A DNA stretch of 64,000 bases, from the NCBI GenBank assembly GCA_038503035.1, contig JAVSML010021644.1:199272-263271 (forward strand), written 5' to 3'. Of this stretch, positions 54,885-64,000 are shown piece by piece. Under the pieces are notes generated by a model, which was given only the letters and a program-made list of their open reading frames with translations, did no database searches and was not told the DNA's origin. Source of the DNA: Crocodylus rhombifer (Eukaryota > Chordata > Crocodylia > Crocodylidae). Position numbers and translations under genes: made by a program. The number at the start of each line of letters is the position of its first letter. The stretch's first letter is position 1.

Positions 54885-55842
54885 TTCTGTGATTTAACAA
54901 TGATAATCTTTGTATGGGCAAACTTTCAGCACTGTTTTTTATCATCCACTTTCTATAACAATACACCCATAAAATCTGGCCAAGGTAGTAACAAGGCATT
55001 GTAATTCACAGAGTTTCCATGAACAGTGGCACATCCAACATGCCATGGACAATCCAATGCATTTTGCAGAGTGCCCAATCAGTCTATGGATCATGCCGAA
55101 AGAATGATGTGGCTTATGGACTTGTTATATGGCACCACTGCTCTCCAATGCTTCTCTAACTTGTTTTATTTCCTCAGATCTCAACATGAAGGTCTCATTA
55201 GTTCACAGCTTCTGGGTATCATAATCATATGGCAACTGGAGAAAACAGAATTAGGCCAGGTTCTCCATTCCCCAGCACTGCTATCATCACCAACTGTCAA
55301 ATGCTACTAAATCAGACAGTGAATGTTTTACTTCATTCTGCATTCCCACAGATGACTGCAGAGTAATATAGAGCATCAGCCAGTGAGTCCAGTGTATCAG
55401 AACACAATGCTGATGGACATGCATGACCACTATTTCTCTACCTGGAACATCTGTTATGTATAATGCAGTTTCAAGGACAGTTCCCCCCACCTCCTCCCCA
55501 CCTCCACAGTCCTCTAATCTAGCCTCTAGAAACCATTTCTCCTAATGTGTGGGCCACAGTTACGCAGAGAAAATAACAAGCTGCACTCAGTATCACTGCC
55601 CTACTATAAATCCAAGCAGGATTAGACAGCAATTATTGCCCTAGTGATCCTTAAGTGATGGGTCCATAACATGCAAATACACCATTTGGTATTCCAAGCA
55701 CAAGGCTAAAACCTCACACTCCACCATACTATAAAGATAGAAACTCCTGTTCTTAACCACATGCATGGTCACTTAAATATCTATTCAAAATGCAGATAAA
55801 ATTCTATCGTTCTGACTTGGTACCATTTTACTTTAAGTTTGT
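54885..55842. other. Unassigned DNA
   Basis: Only the short CR1 tail remnant (to about 54895) and chance frames were seen. Confidence 0.4.
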
Positions 55843-56485
55843 ACAAGTGAATACTCATATTGGTAAAGCATCAGATTTCATGAGCATGCTGAACAAACAA
55901 GTGTGGAGCAACGACAAACTGACCGTTAAGACAAAGGTTAAAACATATTATGCTTGTGTCATCAACACCCTTTTGTACAGCAGCAAATCCTGGCCCACAT
56001 ATTCTACTCAAGACAGTTGCCCATGCTGAGGTCTTAGAGCATGCTGGCATTCTGAGCATCCATTCTCGTCTCAGTCAGCATCGACTTCAGCACCTTGGTC
56101 ATATGTGGAGAATGGACGATAGGTGTATACCCAAGGATCTCTTGTATGGAGAACACTTAACAGGAAGAAGACTATGTGGGCATCCTTACCTCTGTTTCAA
56201 AGATGTTTTCAAGAGAGATATGAAGGCAATGACCATGAGCCAAATGACTGGAAGAAGACTGCTGAGGACTGATGCATTTGGGAACAGTCTATTAAGGGTG
56301 GGGATGAAAGTTTTTGAGGAAAGAAGAGCCCAACATGCAGAGGACAGAAAAACCTCAGGAAGAACCATGTATCACGTCACAATTGTTAGATATGAACTTC
56401 ACATGCGATAACTGCAGAAGGGCCCGTCATTCAAGAATTAGGCTCTACAGCTACGCTTGCAGATGTTCAGCGAGTTGATGTATCA
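55843..56485 (+). pseudogene. LINE ORF2 C-terminal fragment (non-CR1)
   Basis: Readable in shifting frames: HIGKASDFMSMLNKQVW, NDKLTVKTKVKTYYACV, INTLLYSSKSWPTYSTQD, then HAGILSIHSRLSQHRLQHL, GHMWRMDDRCIPKDLLYGE, FKDVFKRDMKAM, and an end with C-x2-C and two more Cys (CDNCRRARHSRIRLYSYACRC). This order (KVKVYQACV-LLYGSE, LRWLGHV-RMxDGRIPKDLLYGE, zinc-like CxxC end) is the C-terminal half of a non-LTR retrotransposon that is not CR1. It may be the same family as the endonuclease piece at 39155, which would be the other end of the protein. Dead copy. Confidence 0.87.
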
Positions 56486-57097
56486 CCTGGTGCAAACCTA
56501 TTGTCTCATGAGGGAGATGTCTATATGTACAAGTGTATATAACTATATAGACTGTTGGGCAGTAGAAAATTAGATTCAGATCTTGTAGATTATAAATCAA
56601 ACATTCCAAAGCCTATGCTCATATTTATGCAACATTTTAGTACATGCTTTACTTAGGTTTGTCCAAATGCTCTGGCAAACATGCTCAGTCCCAACCCTTG
56701 CATAAACATAGCCTTATACAAGCTTTCAAGTGCAAGACATTCCTCATCAGATCATCAGCATTTTAATATCTGTTTTTATCCTCAAACTAGATGAAAAGTA
56801 AAAATAGCAACATTTTTGTAGAATCTAGCAAGAATTTCAAATTGTGGAGTGAAATAAAATTTGACTTTCAAAGCAGATTTAAAAAATTGATGCTACAGAA
56901 AGAAAGGACGCTTAAGAAAACATTTTAAATTGAAAACACAATTTTTGCATTTCATATCAACATTTCAATGCATAAAAATCAGTTTGTTTTGAAATGCTGA
57001 TTTGAACAAAATTATGTTTTAATTTCCCAAAGGGGAACAAATATAATAATAAAGTAAACATTTTTCCATTGGAAAACTTAGATTTCAAATAAATTAT
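56486..57097. other. Unassigned AT-rich DNA
   Basis: No repeat or gene recognised. Confidence 0.4.
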
Positions 57098-57391
57098 GGC
57101 TGCTTGCAGACATGAAGGGAAAAAAAGCACTTTACCGGAAGCAGCAGTGCATTAGTTTGACCCAGCTCTGAAGCGTCTGTATAGATTGGGTGCTTTAGCA
57201 TGACTTTTTGGCATTTCTGTTAGATAAAAGTGCCAAAAAAGCCCCACTAAAGCACCCAATCTATACAAACGCTGCAAAACTGGGCTGAACTAATGTGCTG
57301 CCTCTTCTGGACATGTGCTGGGCTAGGCATGGGAGGGCACCAAGTTTAAAGTAAAGTGTTGTTTGTTTGTTTTTCATGTCTGCAAGCAGCC
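57098..57391. mobile_element. Foldback MITE, almost full-length hairpin
   Basis: The ends GGCTGCTTGCAGACATGAA are perfect 19-bp inverted copies. Inner arms pair for most of the element: GTATAGATTGGGTGCTTTAG with CTAAAGCACCCAATCTATAC is an exact 20-bp pair, plus AGCACTTTAC with GTAAAGTGTT, and GCAGTGCATTAGTTTGACCC with GGGCTGAACTAATGTGCTGC. The loop is near TTTCTGTTAGATAAAAG. TAT lies on both sides (57095 and 57392), a possible 3-bp duplication. 294 bp. Confidence 0.92.
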
Positions 57392-57394
57392 TAT

Positions 57395-58461
57395 GTTTCC
57401 TAACAGCAAAAATTTGAAATAAAAATTCCCTCAGACAACTAACTTTAAGTGTAATACTTGCATGTCTTAATTAGGCACATGGAGAAATGTGTGTGTTCAT
57501 ATGTGCACATAGGTTCCTTGTGCTTTCACAGGTAAATCAAACTGCGATTCAATTATTCTATTTGTTCTTTTAGCTCTGATTAGCCAACACAGGATAAATA
57601 TTATTACTACTGCTATTTATTCTTTGTACTATTATAGCGCTTAAAAGCACCAGCCATGGACCCTGATCTTTCTGTGCAGAACAATGCATAAACATAGAAC
57701 AGAAAGGCTATCCTTGCTTCAAATAGTCTGCACTGATGTATGGGAGAGCAAATGATTTTTCACAAAGGCAGCTAGCAGATCACTGCACATACTCAAATGT
57801 ATTCCCAAAATGGAAAATAACCACATCAGCTTCCATTTTAGAGCATTCAACATAAAAATGAACCTGCTTACTTTTTAAATGTTTTAAAAATAGAAATATG
57901 CAAAGAAAAAGTGCATCTAATTTTTATGCTCAATAAAATATTGCCCCAGAGATTTAAAAAAAAAAGTTAACTTATTTGAAAAATACAGGAAGTAATGATT
58001 TATCTTCTTGAATTATGCTATGATTTTCCTAATTATTCTATGCCTAGAGCAATATTTAACATAACTGCACTGAAAAAAAATAATTCTTAAAAAAACTGTA
58101 GATTGGATCATATTTTCTCTTCAATACAACCTTTCTTGTAGTATTGAAAAGAGAGTTGGGTCCAATGTATACATCTTGATAATCCTGTATATTTTCTTGG
58201 TCATTACCTGTAGAACAACATGACTGAGTGAAACAATTCCCCAACTGGTTGACCAAATAGGTCAACAGTTAGTTGACCAAACAGGATTCTACAGGAATCT
58301 CCATGCCCACTGAAACATGTCTTTGCAGTGTGGTTAGAAGGAGGTGGCAGCTGATTCATAGACCATTTTCCCTAGAGGTAAGCCACAAGTGACATCTGGG
58401 CTTGCTATAGAAATGGCATTGAATGCTCTGAATGCTCTGTATAGATTGGCACAAAGGGACT
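57395..58461. other. Unassigned AT-rich DNA
   Basis: No repeat or gene recognised. GTTGACCAAATAGGTCAACAG near 58248, followed by a second TTGACCAAACAG, is a small local palindrome and duplication. Confidence 0.4.
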
Positions 58462-58620
58462 AATTCTCCTTTGACTTTCAGCTGGGGCAGTCATTCACAC
58501 TAGTTCAAAGTGGATGAAAGCACTGCTAAATACTAAGAGTGGCATTTCACCACCATTTTGCACTGGTGTGAATGATTATACAAAATGGATTATACAAAAT
58601 GCAAAGTGACGGAGAACAAG
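58462..58620. mobile_element. Short foldback repeat, TTCACACTAGT type
   Basis: TTCTCCTTTGACTTTC with AGTCATTCACACTAGTTC on the left pairs imperfectly with ACTGGTGTGAATGATT and AAAGTGACGGAGAAC on the right. A 14-bp direct duplication GATTATACAAAATG lies in the right arm. The inner 'cactggtgtgaat' is shared with remnants at 1911 and 31735. Confidence 0.65.
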
Positions 58621-58864
58621 TCACCAAATAACACCTCCTAGTGTGCCAGTGGTGATACCACAAAAATATTAGAGAATAAAAGCATACCAAGGGATTTCAG
58701 CTTGTCATGTAAAAACCCTCTTATTCCTGCCCTGTGATCCTATATAAATCTTATAGCAAAAAGAAAATATTTGCTTTTCAGCTACAAGTCCCAGAAAATT
58801 TGTGTAATAATTCACAGAAACTGTAGAACAGTAATACAACAACTATTAAATACACCTAATGGCA

Positions 58865-59107
58865 CAGTTGCCAACCCAAGAATTATTTTTAGTGATAATC
58901 TGCAAACTTTTAATTGACAATCAATTTTTTTTTACCAATATAAGCTTTACATAATGTAAATATAATCCTTTTGCCAAGCTTTGGAGGGCAATAACAAGCT
59001 CAAAGTTCAAATTAAAGTGTTTAATACAACCATAATGAAAAAGTTTGGCTGTTGGTAAAAAGTTTATAGATTGTCATTAAAAAAAATAAATTCTTGGGTT
59101 GAGAAAA
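58865..59107. mobile_element. CAGGGTTGCCAAC-type MITE (relative of 41287)
   Basis: Left end CAGTTGCCAACCCAAGAATT with TAGTGATAATCTGCAAACTTT; reversed right end CAACCCAAGAATTTATTTTT, AATGACAATCTATAAACTTTT. The inverted match runs about 45 bp. Flanks not clear because the last bases are decayed. Shares CCAAGAATTTTTTT and AATCACCATT-like words with the inner element at 42050-42322. Confidence 0.8.
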
Positions 59108-60141
59108 CTTCTTGACTGCAGCAGTAATTTTACAGAGTGTTGCCCCTACCCCAGTGGCTGCTTACTCATTCCCACATCCTACTGCCCCCAACTGCACACA
59201 CCATGTTGACCCACCCAGTTCACCCTTTGGCCTTACCCCCAGTAGCTCTCCTGCTCTTGTCTTGGCATGGACCCCAATCCAATGCTTCTCCCAGTCCTGC
59301 AGCTCTATCCTGGCTGTGTTGTTCCCTCCCTCACAGGCTGAGCTGTTCCTTCCCTCACTAGGTACCACAGGACGTGCTGCCTAGATGGGAGGACACAGTA
59401 CTACAGGCAGGCGAATGGATGCAGCAGCTGGGGGATGAGGGGACTAGGGAGGCCTCCATGGGCCACAAAGTCCTGACAGAGCTCCCTGCAGGGTGCTGTG
59501 CTCCCTTTCATACTCCGGGTAGTACTGATCTGTCTGGTCTATCCATCAATGTTTTGTATCCATCCTTTTTCTGATGACAGAGCTTCAATCAAGCTTATAG
59601 TTGCTTAGGTTTTTAAAGCTGATTTTTAATGTTTTCAATAGGTTTTGCAGAAAGGCATTTTTACTCTTTTTATGGATTGTCTATAAATTTATGGGCAGTT
59701 GACCACTCTGCCTCACAGCTACAGCAACGTAGTTATAGCAACATTCAACTGCACTTGGGTATGCCTGGCATTTCAGTGTTTTGCCAAGCAAGGTAACCGC
59801 CAGCTAAATCTCTGCTAATATGGCAAACAGTATTTGAGGAAAATTGTTCTGAATACAAAAACACGGATTTCAACTCGGATCATCACCAAGCTTTTGTTAC
59901 TTTTGTTCCTCATCCACTCTTAGTTTAAAAGAATATTGAAATTTGTGCTTTCACAAGGGGTCATGCTCTAACTTTGCACATGATCATCTGGAAATCTCAT
60001 TGCTTTCTCTCTTTATTAGAAGAAGGGAGATACAAAACTTAGTCAATTTAGCTTGACAAAGAGAAAGTGAAACAGTAATTTAATCCTGGTCTGTAAGTGG
60101 CATAACAAGAGCCAATGGCCAGAACCTAAAGCTAGACGCAT
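59108..60141. other. Unassigned DNA
   Basis: C-rich part at 59140-59400 gives overlapping Ser/Pro-rich chance frames on both strands. No family match was recognised. Confidence 0.4.
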
Positions 60142-60478
60142 TGGATACTTGTATATGTGCTCCAGGGATGGGTGTGGGGGGCACTTTAATAAGAGCGGCT
60201 CTGAAAGCTTCTCTAATGGAAGTGCCGTAGTGTCTCATGTATCAGTGTCCCCGTGCTTCAAAATGGTGGTGGGAGCTCTTGAACTAAAGCTCATTTGAGA
60301 AGCTTTAGTTTAAGCACCCCTGCCATCATTTTGAAGTGTGGGGTTGCTGATACATGAGACATGGAGACTGGCTGGAGAGTGCTAATTAGCACACTTCAGC
60401 AAACTTGATTAAGTCTGTTACAATATGTTGCAATTATAGTGCATTGGACCAGCTTCCCAGCATGTCTACAAGCACCCA
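60142..60478. mobile_element. Foldback MITE with about 129-nt hairpin (copy 3)
   Basis: The hairpin is at 60232-60360: GTCTCATGTATCAG with CTGATACATGAGAC, GTGCTTCAAAATGGTGGTGG with CCATCATTTTGAAGTGTGG, and AACTAAAGCTCATTTGAGAAGC near the loop. Ends GGATACTTGTATATGTGC and, reversed, GGGTGCTTGTAGACATGC. Same family as 6404 and 41429. Confidence 0.82.
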
Positions 60479-62882
60479 TTTATATTAAAAATAAATCCCC
60501 TCCCCATACCAGTAATTCATTCCTGGAAAAATATAAGCTAGGGGTATGGGGAATGGGTCTTACTTTGTAGATTGAGACTGGATGTCTTTCCAAAAGATAT
60601 TACCTATCTCAATCAGGAATTATGGAATGGAAGCAGTAACCATGAGAAATCCTTCAGTCTATGTTAGGTCAGAAGTTAGACTACATTATTGTAATAACTG
60701 TTTCTGCACATTAAAAATGATAACTCAGCCTGCAGCTAATATGAAAACACCAGAAAGAGATATATGAACTCAAATGAATTAAGTCCTAGCTACATCTCAA
60801 CTTTTTTTGGCATCCTACAGTACACTTAGGCAGAATTATTTGTCTGGATAAGCCTTACCTAGCTATGAACAGTTTACTCAGATCTTCCTGTAACAGTGGT
60901 AGCTAACAGTATTCTCATTCAGAAGGATTTGCTTTTGAAAAATGCACATCCTTTTAAGAACCAGGCTTCCAGAACGAGACGCAAAATTTACAAATGTATT
61001 GTTCTGCAAAAGTCCCTTGATGCACCATGAGACATTTGGGTCCATTTAAAAGTATTACATTGTTCAAGGAAAGCACACAAACTTGAAGCGTATGTATCAC
61101 CACCAGATAATAGAACAGGCAGGGATTTATGAGAGTCATCCTCTATTCTGGAGCTTGTATCCCAGATCCACTTTTAAAAAGCTCAGTTTAAACATCATAC
61201 AGTTCATACTCTTGTTATTCTTGCTGAATTAACATTTTCAACTCTGCCAGACGAACTGTGATTCTCATTAGCAATATTAATAAAGCCTCTATTAAAACAA
61301 AATAAACTAGATGTTGCACTGACCTGGACAGCAGTTTTTAGATGTATTCACTGATGGCACAGCTATAGCCTAATCAGAAAAAGTTCCTTCTTTACTTTGG
61401 CATGATATTACCCGATGTTTCAAAAAATAATATCTTTGAAATGTACATATTAATAAAGATGTTATTTAAAACCCCCTCTCTGTTTTTTATTGTACTGGAA
61501 TTTTACATATGGTCTAAGTAGAGGGCGGTTTTTTCTCCTATCCAGCAATCTCTTTCTTTTCTGTCAACACTAGGCTTTAGAAATGCAGCATCTTGTACAG
61601 CTGCTGCTAAGTCTCTGATTTCACTACCTTTCATGTTAGCTCTATGGCCTCCTGTAACAGGGCCCCTACTCTGTTACTAGAAGAGGAAAGGGTCGAGGAT
61701 GCCTGGTCCTCCCTTCCTCTGCCAGTTCATCGCTTCCCCTTGTAGCGCACCTCTGTTTTGTGGTCTTCATTTCCCCGGTGAGCCAGGTATGGGCTATCAC
61801 GAACCCCCTGAATTTCAGACTGCTTCGAGAGGATGGAAGATAAAGACATATTTTCTGAGACAGGCAGAGCATGCCAGGGACTGAAAAGCAGGAATGGAAC
61901 ATGGAAAACAGGACCCGTGGCCCCAGATTCCTGTGGAAGCGTCTCATAGGGCCTGGAGCCCTATAAGACCCCTCCACAGGCCTGGAGCCTGACCCCTCTC
62001 ATAGGGCCTGGAGCCTGAGGTCATAAGGGCATGGACAAGCTTGTGGTCCTGAACCATGGGCTCTGAGATAGTAGACACAGCCAGAGTAAAAGTTAGATGA
62101 GGCCAGGAAAGCCATGATCCAAACAAGAGTCCCCTTTCTCAGAGCTCTCTTGCCCCTTCGGGAAACCTCCCCTGTCCAGTTATTACATCAAGATATGGCA
62201 GGTGAAAGGGAGAGAACAAAGGGCACTGACAGGATGAGGATCCTAAAGGCAGGTACACTGTTTTGGCACCTATCCTACACCTTCCTCCCCCCCAAAAAAC
62301 ATGCAGAGCCCAAATATTCAGTTCTATTAATGTAGTTGCTACATCCCAAAAGATTCCAACACGTATTACTTTTAACAAGGATCACATGCTGCTGTAGCCA
62401 GCTCTAGTTGGTATTGGGCAAGTCTCACATAAACATCATAAGAGGTAGATACATTCTAAGTCACAGCTGCTAATAATGCCAAGTCTGCCAAAAACTGGCT
62501 GAGCAAATACCAAAGCCCTTCTGTTCCTGTACTGGTGACACATGGGCCCAAATATTGCTGAATACACAAGCACATATACAGATGCGATTAACATTTTACT
62601 TTATTTGCATATGAATATTGTTATTTTTTGGAGAATTACAGCATTTGCAGATGACACCCACAATAATGAGGCAGCTACTTTAGTTCCAACCCCTTTCATT
62701 GGGTTTCTCACAGTCTCCTCAAAAAAAATCCTATTTTTAGCTGCTGCTTTTCATACTTGGGCATGCTCCCTGCATGTGACCATGTCCCCATCAAGGGGGT
62801 GGCCTTGTCAAGAAGAGATCTTGCTATTACCAGCAGTTAACTGAAGAACTTAAGCTGAAGTGTTATGGACATCTGCTTTTGA
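60479..62882. other. Unassigned, with a small duplication
   Basis: No gene recognised. TCTCATAGGGCCTGGAGCC occurs twice, at 61942-61960 and 61997-62015. The GC-richer part 61640-62130 starts with GTAACAGGGCCCCTACTCTGTTAC, an inverted pair, and might be a fragment of a repeat I cannot name. Confidence 0.4.
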
Positions 62883-63003
62883 GCCCCAATTCAGCAAAAT
62901 GAAGTCCATGCTTATTTTTATTTTAAATCACCTAAATATTTACAGAGATACTTAGATAAGTCAGGTGAGGTTAAGGAATTCATGCTGAAGTACTGAATTG
63001 GGG
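62883..63003. mobile_element. Short foldback repeat, GCCCCAATTCAG ends
   Basis: Starts GCCCCAATTCAG and ends CTGAATTGGGGC, a perfect 12-bp inverted pair. Inside, CCATGCTTATTTTTATTTTA and AATTCATGCTGAAG recall the 'cttaagcac' repeat at 8696 (GCTGGATTGGG, AAGTGCTTAAG). About 120 bp. Confidence 0.75.
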
Positions 63004-63394
63004 CCACTAGTACCCAAGGTCTCCAGGATGATCCCCCACTGATGTCTATGTGCTACAGCCACTAGTTTTACTAATTGGCATTGTATATGCTATTTGAACT
63101 CCAACGTGCCTCGAGATGCTCTGGATGAACTTGTCTGGTGGCGGGCAGAATATAACGACCCTGGTGCGGGATGTGGCGAGGGAAGAGAAGAGAGAGAGGG
63201 AGAACACATCTCTGCTCAGTTTACTCAGTCTCAGCCCAGAGGTAAATTCTGTATTTAATTAATTAACCCCTTATTTCCATTCTGAATGAAGTGAGCAGAG
63301 CCACTGGCAAATGAAAAATAAATACTTTGTGTTATGTAAAGAAATCATCTCCTACAACAAACAGGTCCAAGGTAAGCAGAGCTGACTGGCCTGC

Positions 63395-63499
63395 AGGGTA
63401 TTGTATTAATGCAGTAATTCTGCTCCTGGCTCAAGATTATGGAGCATGCACAGTGTCTCTCAGCACAGTGCTGCCTTGCATAGTGCAGACATAGCCTTA
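63395..63499. mobile_element. Possible right end of a GTCTACA-type MITE
   Basis: CATAGTGCAGACATAGCCTTAG, reversed, reads CTAAGGCTATGTCTGCACTATG, a common MITE end; compare GGCTATGTCGACAC at 5150-5167. No left partner was identified. Confidence 0.35.
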
Positions 63500-63620
63500 G
63501 TTGAGCTTCCTTAGCAACAGGGGAAAAAGAGTCACTTACCTCATACTGTTGCTAGGAAAGAGGGAAGAAAAGGGGGGCAGAGCAACCCTCCCTGAGGACC
63601 CAACTGGATGCTTGGCATCA

Positions 63621-64000
63621 CAGCCCTACTCAGTAGGGCTGTGTGAAGCTTCGGTCCCTGATTCGATTCAGCGGAGATTCGGCCCAATTTGGTGGCTGAA
63701 TCTGAATCGAATCAGAGGACCCTTTAATCTCTGTGAATCAAACTGAAACCCTTCAAATCAATTTGGAGAGATTCAGAAAGATTTGGAAGTTCAGACATAC
63801 ACATAGCGTTAAATGATTTTTCTACATACCTCTGGGTAGCGGGGGCTTGCGAGCGCTGCGATGCTGAGGCACAGGGAGCATCCCACAGAAGTGTGGGAGG
63901 CTTCCCAGCTTACACACCAGAAGCACTTCCAGTCCACTGTCAAGTCTGCCGTGCCCCACCCCCCTGGCTTGGTGATTGGTACCGCTTGGTTCTGGGGGGG
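63621..64000. mobile_element. MITE cut by the window end, TAGGGCTGTGTGAAGCTTCGG type
   Basis: AGTAGGGCTGTGTGAAGCTTCGG with GATTCGATTCAGCGGAGATTCGG-like text and many GATTCG/GAATC words marks a sauropsid hAT-like MITE with repeated GAATCGAATC inside. The first ten bases pair with the ten before them (CAGCCCTACT-C-AGTAGGGCTG, 63621-63641). The GC-rich interior begins at about 63830. The right end is outside the window. Confidence 0.6.

Noticed and set aside
61640..62130. Possible LTR (GTAACAGGGCCCCTACTCTGTTAC start)
   Set aside because: No partner LTR, no primer-binding site and no target duplication were visible; only a short inverted pair and a 19-bp duplication.

Overview
The window looks like intergenic or intronic DNA from a sauropsid, most likely a crocodilian. 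The evidence is the mix of repeats. CR1 LINEs carry the 3' end with a CTATGA-type tail and the phrase GGGTCATTTGACCCCAG. There are many hAT, Tigger-like and foldback MITEs, a few MIR-like SINE remnants and short 'cttaagcac' or 'cttcaatggg' remnants. No L1, Alu or B elements were seen. The species call is inference from repeat style. I found no host exon, tRNA, rRNA, CRISPR array or bacterial-type gene that I could support. Every long open frame is either a decayed retrotransposon reading frame or a chance frame.

Layout. 1-6.4 kb: mostly unassigned AT-rich DNA, a 10-N gap, a pyrimidine-rich block and one TIR element. 6.4-12.3 kb: a foldback MITE, a hAT element, remnants, a Tigger-like MITE with TA duplications and MIR pieces. 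15.7-20.3 kb: two CR1 tails facing each other, four hAT elements (two of them inserted in series at one CTCTAGA site), a CR1 3' end, simple repeats and a MIR. 21-33 kb: several CR1 3' ends on both strands, two more hAT elements, two copies of a GTCTACA-type TIR family and a pyrimidine-rich internally repeated block. 33.2-35.3 kb: a 1.5-kb minus-strand CR1 with reverse-transcriptase remains, ending at a GC-rich repeat that holds a 330-bp imperfect palindrome. 36-43 kb: a purine-rich block, a second 10-N gap, an endonuclease fragment of a different LINE, a CR1 tail, and a nested set of MITEs. 44-47 kb: a TIR element with paired CCAAT boxes, a CpG-enriched non-repeat segment, and a CR1/L3-like tail split by another LINE fragment. 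49-57.4 kb: a 1.4-kb minus-strand CR1, two more Tigger-like MITEs, a CR1 tail split by a hAT-like element, the C-terminal part of a LINE, and a nearly full-length foldback. 58-64 kb: foldback and TIR elements, the last one cut by the window end.

What stands out is the transposon archaeology: serial and nested insertions with readable target-site duplications, and several families whose copies are long hairpins. I did not find a new gene system. The single non-repeat segment I would look at for host function is 44880-45290.
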